A program made the translations under genes and the position numbers. 64,000 nucleotides of DNA from Thermohalobaculum sp039822785 (GTDB lineage: Bacteria > Pseudomonadota > Alphaproteobacteria > Rhodobacterales > Rhodobacteraceae), in contig JBCBMO010000006.1 in the NCBI GenBank assembly GCA_039822785.1, forward strand, positions 186,001 through 250,000, read 5' to 3'. This document shows, one piece after another, positions 24,199 to 32,829 of this stretch. How positions within the stretch are numbered: position 1 is the first letter of the stretch; each line of letters opens with the position of its first letter. Below the pieces are notes generated by a model. The model searched no databases and was not told where the DNA came from. It worked only from the letters and a program-made list of their open reading frames with translations.

Positions 24199-26400
24199 CT
24201 ACTGACTTTCCTCCTCGACCAGCGGCACCAGGATCCCGTTGGTCGCCTCATCCTCGGTGTAGACGATGCGAAAGCGGTCACCGGTGCGTCGCGGCTCGAC
24301 CACCAGCACGCCGTCCGGGCCGCGCCGCGTCGGGTAGTCGACCGTCTCGACCGCAAGCGCCCTGCCCCGGCTGTCGCGGTCCAGCATCACGAAGCCCTGT
24401 TCGATGTAGATCTCGTCCGGTCGGCCATCGTCATAGCGCCTGATCCAGCCGTCCCGTTCCCCCTCGCTGTCGTAGAGGATCGCGTCCGACCAGCGACGGC
24501 GCGGGAAGATCAGCGGGTCGGCATAGGCCGTCGCGGTATCCGCCGGGGCAAAGTCGATCGTACCCAGCCGCGCCGTTGGCCCCTCCCCCTCCATGACGCG
24601 GCGCTGGCGCGGCGCGAAAAGGATCGACAGGATCGCGGGGGTCGAGATCTCGGTGCCGTTGCGCGCAAAGACCGCGATATCGACCCGATTCGTCCGCATC
24701 CCGTCCGGCAGGGCATAGGGCGCGTGCCAGTCGAGTTCCAGCCGCGCGACCTCGCCCTGGGCACCGCCGGGTTCGAGCGTGATCAGATCCGGATCGCCGC
24801 GCAGCACGCGCCATTCGTAGGTCACGGCATCCGGCTCGAAGGCCCCGTCGGCGCGGCCGCGCAGCAGCAGGCTGCGCCGCTGCTGCGTCGAACGCCAGAC
24901 GCGCCCGATGGCATAGGGGGTCTGGAACAAGGTCTCGCCCAGGCCGTTGCCGAAGACGTCCCGGCCCGGCGTGCTGTCCCAGTCCTGCAGGATCTCGATC
25001 CCTGCGGCGGGGGGCGCCGTCTCCGGCTTCAGGCGCTGGGCGATCTGGACCATCCGGCCGAGATCGATGCTCTCGCGATCGAAGACCGAGGGATGCGCCG
25101 CCCCGCTCATGTAGCGCTCGGGGTCATCGTCGATGCCCTGCCGGCCGCGGCGATAGATCATCTGCACCGTGGGGGCGATCAGGCCCCGTGCCTCCAGGCT
25201 GGTGCGGGTGTCGGGCGGCAGGGCCGCGAGGATATGCGCGACCGCGTTCAGATGCGCCCTGTCCGAGCCGGAAGACCCTTGGCTCACGAGAAAGAAGGGC
25301 GTGTTCGCAGGGAACAGATCGCCCTTGCCGCCGGTCGCGGTCGGGTCGTGATCGCGGTGCTCGGGGTAGACATAGAGGTGGTTCAGGCGAAACAGCACGT
25401 TGAGCTGGGTCGGCCCGCCGGGTTCGGTCAAGGCGCTGCGCCCCTGGCTGCGCCAGAACGGCCCCGCGGTCTGCGCGGTCGAGGAATTGCCGAAGGTCGT
25501 GGCGTTGAACACCATATGCTCCGCCAGGCCCCAGTGCAGCCGGCGCTGCTGCGCGGCCTCGCCGTATTCGACGAAGGTCAGCCGGGGATAATCCTCGCGC
25601 CGCAGGGTGGAGTGATCGCCGTCGCGGTTGTCGTAGAGCACCCCGGCCAGCCCAGCGGCGCGGCCGCGCAGGATGAGCGTCTTCAGCTCGTCGCGCACCC
25701 GCCGGGCATCTCCCATGGGGGAGCGGTTCTGGAGGCTATCCGGAAAGGCGAAGCGGGCCCGCAGCACGCCGTTGGCCTGATCCCAGGACACGTTCTCCTG
25801 CGTCACCAGGCCGGTCTGGCTCTCGATCAGGGCGGCCTTGGCGAGAGGAACCGGAAAGACGGGCGGGTTCCGCGGTTTCGCGGCGACCTCGCGAAACCCA
25901 TTGGTATCGGTGAAGCGGCTGTAGGCGGCAGTGCGCCGGATCTGGCCGATCTGCTGGTAGCCAAGGTCGAGGGCATGGTCCAAGGCTTCGAAAGCCCCGG
26001 GCAGATCGCCATTCGCGGCCAGCAGGAGCGCCTCGGTCGCGTGGAAATCGGAGACATAGGGATATCGCGCGATCATCGCCCGCAGGACCCTGAGCGCCGC
26101 CTCGGCGTCGCCCTCCTGCGCCAGTTCGGCGATCAGCCGCGACTGGGTGAGGACCCGCGGCATGTCGAAAAGCTTGACGCCCGGAAAGCCCTGAACCTGG
26201 CTGAGGACCTGGGACCAGTCCACATCCTCCAGCCGTTCCTCGCGCGCGGCGTCAGTCCCCTCGTCCTGTTGCGCCGGCGCGCTCAGCGGCATGGCGCCAA
26301 GCCAGGCCACCGCCGCGAGCAGGCAAAGCCGCCGCCAGGGGCCGTACCACCGACCCCGGGCTGTTGGGACGGAGGGGGGGAAATGCGGCGCGTCGCTCAT
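24199..26400 (-). CDS. Large exported protein of unknown function with TPR-like region (733 aa)
   Basis: Function unknown. ATG at 26400; after about 20 polar residues there is a signal peptide (LCLLAAVAWLGAMPLSAPAQQ). Residues about 65-150 look like tetratricopeptide helices (DAEAALRVLRAMIARYPYVS, DLPGAFEALDHALDLGYQQI). The middle part has no motif I know. Around residues 530-610 there is an Ig-like stretch (TYEWRVLRGDP, VDIAVFARNGTEISTPAILS), followed by a strand-rich C-terminal part ending VPLVEEESQ. The start codon has only a weak ribosome binding site. It is 92 nt downstream of petR on the same strand and converges on the spike-base gene. Confidence 0.75.
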   Translation of the reverse strand: MSDAPHFPPSVPTARGRWYGPWRRLCLLAAVAWLGAMPLSAPAQQDEGTDAAREERLEDVDWSQVLSQVQGFPGVKLFDMPRVLTQSRLIAELAQEGDAEAALRVLRAMIARYPYVSDFHATEALLLAANGDLPGAFEALDHALDLGYQQIGQIRRTAAYSRFTDTNGFREVAAKPRNPPVFPVPLAKAALIESQTGLVTQENVSWDQANGVLRARFAFPDSLQNRSPMGDARRVRDELKTLILRGRAAGLAGVLYDNRDGDHSTLRREDYPRLTFVEYGEAAQQRRLHWGLAEHMVFNATTFGNSSTAQTAGPFWRSQGRSALTEPGGPTQLNVLFRLNHLYVYPEHRDHDPTATGGKGDLFPANTPFFLVSQGSSGSDRAHLNAVAHILAALPPDTRTSLEARGLIAPTVQMIYRRGRQGIDDDPERYMSGAAHPSVFDRESIDLGRMVQIAQRLKPETAPPAAGIEILQDWDSTPGRDVFGNGLGETLFQTPYAIGRVWRSTQQRRSLLLRGRADGAFEPDAVTYEWRVLRGDPDLITLEPGGAQGEVARLELDWHAPYALPDGMRTNRVDIAVFARNGTEISTPAILSILFAPRQRRVMEGEGPTARLGTIDFAPADTATAYADPLIFPRRRWSDAILYDSEGERDGWIRRYDDGRPDEIYIEQGFVMLDRDSRGRALAVETVDYPTRRGPDGVLVVEPRRTGDRFRIVYTEDEATNGILVPLVEEESQ

Positions 26401-26492
26401 GGTCGTCCCAAAGGTCTGCTTTCCGGAACGCAGCCGGCCCGGCCCCCGGAGGGCATCGGGGCCGCAGGTCGCTCTGCTATGGGCGCGTTCAC

Positions 26493-27200
26493 TCAATCCG
26501 GTGTCAGCATATAGCCCGCCCCGCGCACGGTCTGTAGGAAGCGCGGGGTCTTCGGATCACTTTCGATCTTGCGGCGCAGGCGGGTGATCTGGACGTCCAC
26601 CGCCCGCTCCTGCACCTCACCGGCCGAGCCGCCCAATTCCTCCGCCAGGCGGGAGCGGCTGACCGGCTCGTTCGGCTGGCGGGCAAAGACCCGCATCAGC
26701 GCCTGCTCCGAGGACGTCAGCCGGATGGTGATCCCGGCACGCTCCAGCGAGCCACGCGCCAGATCGTAGAGCGTATCGCCGAGCACGATCTCGGTCGGTT
26801 CTGCGGGGGCGGGGGCCGCCGGTACCGCCCGGCGCAGGATGGCATTGATGCGCAAGAGCAGTTCGCGCGGCTCGAAGGGCTTGGCGAGATAGTCGTCCGC
26901 CCCGGCCTCGAGCCCCTCGATCCGATCCTCGGTCTCACCCCGGGCGGTCAGCAGCAAGATCGGCGCGTCGATGGCCGCGCGCATGCGCCGGGTGAAGGCG
27001 ACGCCGTTCTCCCCCTCCATCATCACGTCCAGGACAATGAGGTCGAAGGCGAGGTTGACCAGCAGCCGTTCGGCATGAGCGGCATCGCGGGCAGCGGTGA
27101 CCAGAAAGCCATTCTTCACCAGGAAGCGCTTCAGCAGTTCCCGGATGCGAAGGTCGTCGTCGACGACGAGGATATGCGGCGCCGCCTCCGCGAGGCTCAT
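26493..27200 (-). CDS. petR: OmpR-family response regulator PetR
   Basis: Two-component response regulator, 235 residues. Receiver domain (about 8-122) with acidic pocket VVDDD, phosphorylated aspartate D58 in VLDVM and the conserved lysine in LAKPFEP. A winged-helix DNA-binding domain (about 138-232) ends RFLQTVRGAGYMLTPD. PetR is named from Rhodobacter capsulatus, where petP-petR precede the cytochrome bc1 genes. Its ATG overlaps the petP stop (ATGA). petABC are not in this window and no histidine kinase is adjacent. Confidence 0.85.
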   Translation of the reverse strand: MSLAEAAPHILVVDDDLRIRELLKRFLVKNGFLVTAARDAAHAERLLVNLAFDLIVLDVMMEGENGVAFTRRMRAAIDAPILLLTARGETEDRIEGLEAGADDYLAKPFEPRELLLRINAILRRAVPAAPAPAEPTEIVLGDTLYDLARGSLERAGITIRLTSSEQALMRVFARQPNEPVSRSRLAEELGGSAGEVQERAVDVQITRLRRKIESDPKTPRFLQTVRGAGYMLTPD

Positions 27201-27724
27201 CGAGGGTCACGCTCCACCAAACTGAGGACCGCCTCCCGACCCTCGGCGTCGAGCATACGTTGCAATACTTCACGAAAGCCAGCGACGGATTCGGGACCCG
27301 CTTCCGAAAAGGCGCGGCGAAGGCGCTCACGCTGGGGCGCGGAGAGGGCACGCTCCAGCGTCTCCCCGGCCTCGGTCAGGCTGAGATGGCGCTGGCGGCG
27401 GTCGACGGTGCCGGTTGCGCTGTCCACCAGCCCGTCCTCCACCAGTTGGCGCAGCACGCGATTGAGGGACTGCTTGGTGACCTTCAGGATATCGAGCAGC
27501 CCCTGCACCGTGATGCCCGGCCGGCGCTTGATGAAGTGGATCGCCCGGTGGTGCGCCCGGCCATAGCCGCGCTCGGCCAGCACCGCGTCGGGGTCCGAGG
27601 TGAAATCTCGATAGGCGAAGAACATCAGCTCGATGCCCTGGCGCAGCTGTTCCTCGGTCAGGAACAGGAGCTGGTCCGCCCCCCGGCCGACCGCCCGCCG
27701 ATCCTGTCCTCCCTTGCCGCTCAT
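27197..27724 (-). CDS. petP: MarR-family transcriptional regulator PetP
   Basis: Winged-helix regulator, 175 residues. MarR core visible: GRAHHRAIHFIKRRPGITVQ, LLDILKVTKQSLNRVLRQL (recognition helix) and the wing DRRQRHLSLTEAG. ATG at 27724 is set by GGGAGAC upstream. In R. capsulatus PetP acts with PetR on cytochrome bc1 expression. The four-base overlap with petR shows coupled translation; the pair is divergent from ilvE. Confidence 0.85.
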   Translation of the reverse strand: MSGKGGQDRRAVGRGADQLLFLTEEQLRQGIELMFFAYRDFTSDPDAVLAERGYGRAHHRAIHFIKRRPGITVQGLLDILKVTKQSLNRVLRQLVEDGLVDSATGTVDRRQRHLSLTEAGETLERALSAPQRERLRRAFSEAGPESVAGFREVLQRMLDAEGREAVLSLVERDPR

Positions 27725-27775
27725 GACTGTCTCCCTCACGCAGCCCGCCGTCAGATGAAATATATGTCAGTCAGG

Positions 27776-27804
27776 TTGACCGATAGCAATCGCAATGATA
27801 CCCG
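27776..27804 (+). promoter_or_regulatory. Candidate ilvE promoter
   Basis: TTGACC at 27776-27781, a 17-nt spacer and TACCCG at 27799-27804, about 105 nt before the ilvE ATG. The -35 fits well; the -10 is poor. On the opposite strand TATATT (27764-27759) is a possible -10 for petP. Confidence 0.3.
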
Positions 27805-27871
27805 CTGTTCCGCGAGGCGTGGCGGCAGATTCTGTCGCGAGCATGCCCGTGACGCGCAATAAACGGAAATC

Positions 27872-27892
27872 GGGTGCCGGAATCTGGCACCC
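27872..27892 (+). promoter_or_regulatory. Leader hairpin before ilvE
   Basis: GGGTGCC and GGCACCC form a perfect 7-bp stem with a 7-nt loop (GGAATCT), ending 4 nt before the AAGGAG ribosome binding site of ilvE. The position would let it influence translation start. No leader peptide rich in branched-chain residues was seen nearby, so classical attenuation is not supported. Confidence 0.45.
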
Positions 27893-27908
27893 CTGAAGGA
27901 GACGACCC

Positions 27909-28790
27909 ATGGCCCCCGGCAGTGGCTACGACGACCGCGACGGCTTCATCTGGATGGACGGCAACCTTGTGGAGTGGCGCAAGGCGAACGTGCACGTCCT
28001 CACCCACGGGCTGCACTATGCCTCTGCGGTATTCGAGGGCGAGCGGGCCTACGGTGGGCGGATCTTCAAGTCGGAAGAGCACTCCAAGCGGCTGCTGGCC
28101 AGCGGCATGGCGATGGACATCCCGGTTCCCTACACGGTCGAGGAGATCGAGGAGGCCAAGGCCGTCACGATGCGCGCCAACAACCTGGGCGATGCCTATG
28201 TCCGGGTCATCTGTTGGCGCGCGGCGGGGCCGGATATGGGTGTCGCCTCGGCGCGCAACCCGATCCGCATGGCCGTCGCGACCTGGGAATGGGGCGCGTA
28301 CTACGGCGACGCGAAGATGAAGGGCGCGAAGCTCGACATTTCGCAGTGGAAACGCCCGAGCCCGGAGACGATCCCCTGCAAGGCCAAGGCCTCGGGTCTC
28401 TATATGATCTGCACCATGTCGAAGCACGCCGCCGAGGCGAAGGGCTGCTCGGATGCGCTGATGTTCGACTATCGCGGCTATGTGGCGGAGGCGACGGGCG
28501 CCAACATCTTCTTCGTCAAGGACGGCGCGGTGCATACGCCCGACCCGGATTGTTTCCTGGACGGCATCACCCGGCAGACGGTCATCGGGATGCTGCAGGA
28601 GCGTGGCGTGCCCGTCATCGAGCGGCACATCATGCCGGAGGAGTTGGAGAGCTTCGAGCAGTGCTGGCTGACCGGCACCGCGGCGGAGGTCACGCCGGTG
28701 GGCCAGATCGGCAGCTACAACTTCGAGGTCGGCGCGCTGGCCAAAGAGATCGCGACGGGCTACGAGCGCGTCGTGCGCGGCAACCACTGA
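27909..28790 (+). CDS. ilvE: Branched-chain amino acid aminotransferase
   Basis: PLP-dependent transaminase for the last step of valine, leucine and isoleucine synthesis and the first step of their breakdown; 293 residues, normal for class IV aminotransferases. Seen: THGLHYASAVFEGERAYGGR near the N terminus, the PLP-lysine region CKAKASGLYM, and FDYRGYVAEATGANIFFVKDG, then LDGITRQTVI. Preceded by GAAGGAGACGACC. Divergent from petP-petR, as in other Rhodobacterales. Confidence 0.93.
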   Translation: MAPGSGYDDRDGFIWMDGNLVEWRKANVHVLTHGLHYASAVFEGERAYGGRIFKSEEHSKRLLASGMAMDIPVPYTVEEIEEAKAVTMRANNLGDAYVRVICWRAAGPDMGVASARNPIRMAVATWEWGAYYGDAKMKGAKLDISQWKRPSPETIPCKAKASGLYMICTMSKHAAEAKGCSDALMFDYRGYVAEATGANIFFVKDGAVHTPDPDCFLDGITRQTVIGMLQERGVPVIERHIMPEELESFEQCWLTGTAAEVTPVGQIGSYNFEVGALAKEIATGYERVVRGNH

Positions 28791-28807
28791 CGCCACAGCC
28801 CCAAGGG

Positions 28808-28836
28808 CGATCGCCGCTCCCTGTCGGCGGCGATCG
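28808..28836 (+). terminator. Hairpin after ilvE
   Basis: CGATCGCCGC pairs perfectly with GCGGCGATCG around a 9-nt loop, 17 nt after the ilvE stop. It is followed by ATAAAACC, not a T run, so it is a terminator-like or RNA-stabilising hairpin. Confidence 0.45.
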
Positions 28837-28889
28837 ATAAAACCCGGCGGCCTGCCCTGCCGCAGGCTTAAGCAGGCGTTGACCAGGAC

Positions 28890-28918
28890 TTGAGCGCAAT
28901 GCCGCCATCCGCTACCTT
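28890..28918 (+). promoter_or_regulatory. Candidate sigma-70-type promoter for the rsfS operon
   Basis: TTGAGC (28890-28895), a 17-nt spacer and TACCTT (28913-28918). It lies about 70-85 nt ahead of rsfS, after the ilvE hairpin, and is the best promoter match in the gap. Confidence 0.45.
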
Positions 28919-29004
28919 TGGGGTGTCATCACGGCCGTCTTTCCGGTCCCGCTGGGGGACCGGCGGCCCGACGACGGAGGTCCGTTCTGTCTGAACCGAT
29001 CGCG

Positions 29005-29409
29005 ATGAGCGCCGCGCGCGCTCCGACGCAGGGTCCCGCAGGGACGAGCGAAACCGAGGTTATGGGTGGCAAACCCCTCCTCGATCTGATCCTGAAATCG
29101 CTGGACGACGACAGCGCCGAGGAGATCGTGGACATCGATCTCGCAGGCAAGTCGGACATGGCCGATTTCATGGTCGTGGCCAGCGGCCGCTCCACCCGCC
29201 ATGTGGCGGCGGTGGCGGAGAAGCTGATCGAGCGGCTGAAGCGCGACGCCCGCGTCGTCGCGAAGACCGAGGGGCGGGAGACCGCCGACTGGGTGCTGAT
29301 TGACGCCGGCGATGTGATCGTCCATCTCTTTCGCCCTGAGGTACGCGAGTACTATCAGATCGAGAAGATGTGGCAGTCCCAGCCCGACGCTGCCGCCAAG
29401 CGCGCCTGA
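29005..29409 (+). CDS. rsfS: Ribosome silencing factor RsfS
   Basis: Small protein that binds ribosomal protein L14 and blocks subunit joining in starved cells; 134 residues from the ATG at 29005. Family motifs: LDDDSAEEIVDIDLAGKSD, MADFMVVASGRSTRH, ETADWVLIDAGDVIVHLF and EVREYYQIEKMW. The start is uncertain: the only strong ribosome binding site, GGAGG at 28976-28980, is spaced for a CTG at 28987 rather than for the ATGs at 29005 or 29062. First gene of the operon with rlmH, gpmI, envC, ctpA and rppH. Confidence 0.92.
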   Translation: MSAARAPTQGPAGTSETEVMGGKPLLDLILKSLDDDSAEEIVDIDLAGKSDMADFMVVASGRSTRHVAAVAEKLIERLKRDARVVAKTEGRETADWVLIDAGDVIVHLFRPEVREYYQIEKMWQSQPDAAAKRA

Positions 29410-29419
29410 CCGGCCTCTA

Positions 29420-29884
29420 TTGGACCTGCTGATCGCCGCCGTCGGCCGTCTGCGCGGCGCGGAGGCGGATCTGTGTGCCGACTACGCTGCGCGCACCGGT
29501 CAGACCGGGCGGTCGCTCGGCCTCGGCCCGCTCCGCATCGAGGAAGTGGACGACCGGCGCGCCCGCGATGACACGAGCCAGGCCGCCCGGCTCATCGCCC
29601 TGTCCGAGGGCGCCTTTCGGGTGGTCCTCGACGAACGCGGGGTGAGCCTGTCGAGCCCCGACCTGGCTGAGCGGATCGGGGGCCAACGCGATGGCGGCAC
29701 CCGGCGGATGGCCTTTCTGATCGGCGGGGCGGACGGGCATGCGCAGACGACCCGCGCCGCGGCGGATCTGACGCTGTCGCTGGGGCCCATGGTCTGGCCG
29801 CATGCCCTGGTCCGGGTGATGGTGGCTGAGCAGCTCTACCGCGCCGTCTCGATCCTGGCGGGCACGCCCTATCACCGTGAGTAA
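29420..29884 (+). CDS. rlmH: 23S rRNA pseudouridine-1915 N3-methyltransferase
   Basis: SPOUT-type methyltransferase that modifies helix 69 of 23S rRNA; 154 residues, close to the E. coli protein. The start is a TTG (29420), 10 nt after rsfS. The SAM-knot motif is seen as FLIGGADGH, with LTLSLGPMVWPHALVRVMVAEQLYRA and the C-terminal PYHRE typical of the family. It is normally paired with rsfS, as here. Confidence 0.93.
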   Translation: MDLLIAAVGRLRGAEADLCADYAARTGQTGRSLGLGPLRIEEVDDRRARDDTSQAARLIALSEGAFRVVLDERGVSLSSPDLAERIGGQRDGGTRRMAFLIGGADGHAQTTRAAADLTLSLGPMVWPHALVRVMVAEQLYRAVSILAGTPYHRE

Positions 29885-29962
29885 CCCAGCCCCCGCAAGC
29901 GCCTTGACGGCGCGTACCCGAACCCCGAAGTAGGTCCTTAAGTTTCGAAACGGGAGCAGGCC

Positions 29963-31615
29963 ATGTCAGAGCCGACCGACGGTCAGCCCCACCGCCCCAG
30001 TACCGACCCCAGTACCGACCGCGGCCCGGGCCACCGCCCGGTCGTCCTCTGCATCCTCGACGGCTGGGGCGTGCGCGAGGGCGGCGCCGACAATGCGCCT
30101 GCGCTTGCCGCGACACCGACCTTCGACAGCCTGCGTGCCACCCGGCACTACACGACCCTCGAAGCCTCGGGCGAGGATGTGGGGCTGCCGCCGGGCCAGA
30201 TCGGCAATTCCGAGGTCGGGCACACCAACATCGGTGCGGGCCGCGTGGTCTGGATGGACCTGCCGCGCATCGACCGCGCCATTGACGACGGCAGCTTTGC
30301 GGCGAACCCCGCCCTCGGGCGTTTCGCGGAAACCCTGCGCGGCACCGGCGGGACCGCCCATGTCATCGGCCTCGCCAGCCCCGGCGGCGTGCATGCCCAT
30401 CAACGCCACATGGTCGAGACGGCGCGCGCCCTCTCCGCCGCCGGTGTGCCGGTGGCGCTGCATCTGCTGACCGATGGGCGGGATGTCGGGCCGCGCACCG
30501 CGCGCGACCAGGTGGCAACCTTGCTCTCGGACCTGGAGGGCGTCGATGGGGTCGAGATCGCCTCGGTGATCGGCCGCTTCTATGCGATGGACCGCGACAA
30601 GCGCTGGGACCGGGTGCGCCTGGCCGCGGCGACCATTGCCAACCGCGCGAGTGCCGCTGGGGCGCCGGCCGCCAGCGCCATGGACGCCATCGACGCCGCC
30701 TATGACCGCGGCGAGAGCGACGAGTTCATCCTGCCCACCGCCATCGACGGGCCCACGGGGCCCATCGGTGCCGCGGACGGCGTGCTCTGCATGAATTTCC
30801 GTACCGATCGCGTGCGCGAGATCCTCGGCGCTCTGGTCGACCCGGACTTCGAAGGCGAGCGCGACGCCTTCACCCGGCCCGCCGCCGCGCTCGGCATCGT
30901 GCGCTACTCCGAGACCCTCGATCGTTACATGGACCGGATGTTCGAGGATCAGGACATCCCCGACACCCTGGGCGAGGTGGTCGCGGCCGCGGGCCTTACC
31001 CAGCTCCGCCTCGCCGAGACCGAGAAGTATCCCCATGTGACCTTCTTCCTGAACGGCGGGCGGGAGGCACCGGCGCCGGGTGAGCGGCGGCACATGGCCC
31101 CCAGCCCCAAGGTGCGGACCTATGACGAGGCGCCGGAGATGGCCGCCGCGGAGGTGACCGAAGTGCTGGTGGAGGCGATCCGCGCCGGCACGGACCTGAT
31201 CGTCTGCAACTACGCCAACCCGGATATGGTCGGGCATACCGGCAGCCTGGATGCCGCCATGCGGGCCTGCGCGGCGGTGGACCGGGGCCTCGGCGCGGCG
31301 GTTGCGGCGCTGGAGGAGGTCGGCGGCGCGATGCTGGTCATCGCCGATCACGGCAACTGCGAGCAGATGGTCGATCCGGTCACCGGCGGCGCCCATACCG
31401 CGCATACCCTGAACCCAGTGCCGGCAATCCTGATCGAAACCGGACCGGCCGCTGCGGGGCATGGGCTTCACACGGGACGGCTCGCCGATGTGGCGCCGAC
31501 CCTGTTGGCGCTCCTGGGCCTGGGGCAGCCCGCCGCGATGACGGGGCGCTCCCTCCTGACCCCCGCCGCGGAGAGCGGCCTGACGCCGGAGACGGCGGAG
31601 GCGACGGTCGGTTGA
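29963..31615 (+). CDS. gpmI: 2,3-bisphosphoglycerate-independent phosphoglycerate mutase
   Basis: Glycolytic enzyme interconverting 3- and 2-phosphoglycerate using two Mn ions; 550 residues. Catalytic serine S83 in GNSEVGHTNIGAG; metal sites in LCILDGWG, VCNYANPDMVGHTG and VIADHGNCEQM; substrate loops HLLTDGRDVGPR and MNFRTDRVREI. The first ~24 residues (with the repeated STDPSTDR) are a low-complexity extension. GGGAGCAGG precedes the ATG. Its last codons overlap envC by four bases. Confidence 0.95.
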   Translation: MSEPTDGQPHRPSTDPSTDRGPGHRPVVLCILDGWGVREGGADNAPALAATPTFDSLRATRHYTTLEASGEDVGLPPGQIGNSEVGHTNIGAGRVVWMDLPRIDRAIDDGSFAANPALGRFAETLRGTGGTAHVIGLASPGGVHAHQRHMVETARALSAAGVPVALHLLTDGRDVGPRTARDQVATLLSDLEGVDGVEIASVIGRFYAMDRDKRWDRVRLAAATIANRASAAGAPAASAMDAIDAAYDRGESDEFILPTAIDGPTGPIGAADGVLCMNFRTDRVREILGALVDPDFEGERDAFTRPAAALGIVRYSETLDRYMDRMFEDQDIPDTLGEVVAAAGLTQLRLAETEKYPHVTFFLNGGREAPAPGERRHMAPSPKVRTYDEAPEMAAAEVTEVLVEAIRAGTDLIVCNYANPDMVGHTGSLDAAMRACAAVDRGLGAAVAALEEVGGAMLVIADHGNCEQMVDPVTGGAHTAHTLNPVPAILIETGPAAAGHGLHTGRLADVAPTLLALLGLGQPAAMTGRSLLTPAAESGLTPETAEATVG

Positions 31616-32829
31616 GACCGGCGCCTGCCTCCTCGCCCCTGAGGCGCAGGCTCGCGACCGTCTTGCCGATCTTCGCCATGGTCTGGGTCGTGGTCGGGGC
31701 CGTGGTCTGGCCCGGCGGCCCGCTCACCCCAGCCCGCGCCGACGATCCGGTCGCCACGCTCGAGCAGGCGGTGACCGCCCTCAGCGACGCAGAAGCGGCC
31801 CTGGCCGCCGCGACCGACGGCAGCGAGCGTCTCGCCGCCCTGGGCCTGGCGATCCGCGCGCAGGAGGCGGCGCTGGCGGCCTATCGGCGCGCGATGCGGC
31901 TGGTGGCCGGGCGCGCGGACATCATCGACACGCGCATCGAGACCGGGGGCGCCCAGGTCTCGCGCCTTTTGGCCTCGCTGCAGTCGCTGTCGACCGCGCC
32001 AAAGTCCGCCCTGTTCGCCTATCCCGGCGGACCGCTGCGGGCGGCGCGGGCGCAGATGCTGCTGGCCGCCGTGACGCCAGCGCTGGAGCAGCAGCGCATC
32101 GCCCTGGCGGCGGAGTTGAGCGGTCTGCAGACGCTGCGCGCCGAGCAGAACGCCGCCGGCGACGGTGCCCGCACGGCCCTGGCGGGGCTGCAGGATCTGA
32201 GGGCCGAGACGGCGATCGCGCTCGACGAACGCCGCCGGTCGCTGCCGCCGCGCCGGCTGATGCGCCAACAGGCCGAGGCGGCGCGGGCCACGGCCGATGA
32301 CCTGGGCGCGCTGTCCGAGAACATCGCCACGACCCTGACCGAGGTTCCCGGCGCCGCGCAGGGCACGGCGGGGGCGCTGGCGCTGCCCTTCTCCGCCGTC
32401 CAGGGCCGCCTGCCCCTGCCGGTGGAAGGCAGCGTGACCGGCCGCTTCGGCGACCCCGACCCCTTCGGCAACGCAGGCGCGGGCATGACGATCAGCGCCC
32501 CGGCCTATGCCACGGTCACCGCACCCCTGCGCGCCACCGTCCGCTTCGCCGGCCAGCTTACGGGCTTCGGCACCATCGTCATTCTCGAGCCGGAGGCGGG
32601 CTGGTTGATCACCCTGGCGGGCCTTGCCCGCGCCGACCGGGAGATCGGCGAGGTGCTGGCGACGGGCGAGACGATCGGTGTCATGGACGAAACCTTGCCC
32701 GAACCGAACGAGATTTTACTTGCACACATGGATGAGCGTGGTCTGATCGGAAACAGAAAGCTCTACGTGGAACTCAGGCGAGACGGCGTGCCGATCGATC
32801 CGGTGCCGTGGTTCGCCGGTTTGGAATGA
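31612..32829 (+). CDS. envC: EnvC-like murein hydrolase activator (degenerate LytM)
   Basis: Periplasmic division protein that activates amidases at the septum, 405 residues. TTG start at 31612 overlapping the gpmI stop (TTGA). An N-terminal signal anchor (VLPIFAMVWVVVGAVVW) precedes a coiled-coil region (about 45-240) and a C-terminal LytM/M23 domain (about 270-385). The zinc ligands of active M23 peptidases are missing (GAGMTISAP in place of the His/Asp motif, WLITLAGL in place of HxH), as expected for EnvC, which activates but does not cut. Followed by ctpA with another four-base overlap. Confidence 0.88.
   Translation: MRPAPASSPLRRRLATVLPIFAMVWVVVGAVVWPGGPLTPARADDPVATLEQAVTALSDAEAALAAATDGSERLAALGLAIRAQEAALAAYRRAMRLVAGRADIIDTRIETGGAQVSRLLASLQSLSTAPKSALFAYPGGPLRAARAQMLLAAVTPALEQQRIALAAELSGLQTLRAEQNAAGDGARTALAGLQDLRAETAIALDERRRSLPPRRLMRQQAEAARATADDLGALSENIATTLTEVPGAAQGTAGALALPFSAVQGRLPLPVEGSVTGRFGDPDPFGNAGAGMTISAPAYATVTAPLRATVRFAGQLTGFGTIVILEPEAGWLITLAGLARADREIGEVLATGETIGVMDETLPEPNEILLAHMDERGLIGNRKLYVELRRDGVPIDPVPWFAGLE

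Noticed and set aside
26493..27724. Complete two-component system
   Set aside because: Only the response regulator and a MarR protein are present; no histidine kinase gene is adjacent.
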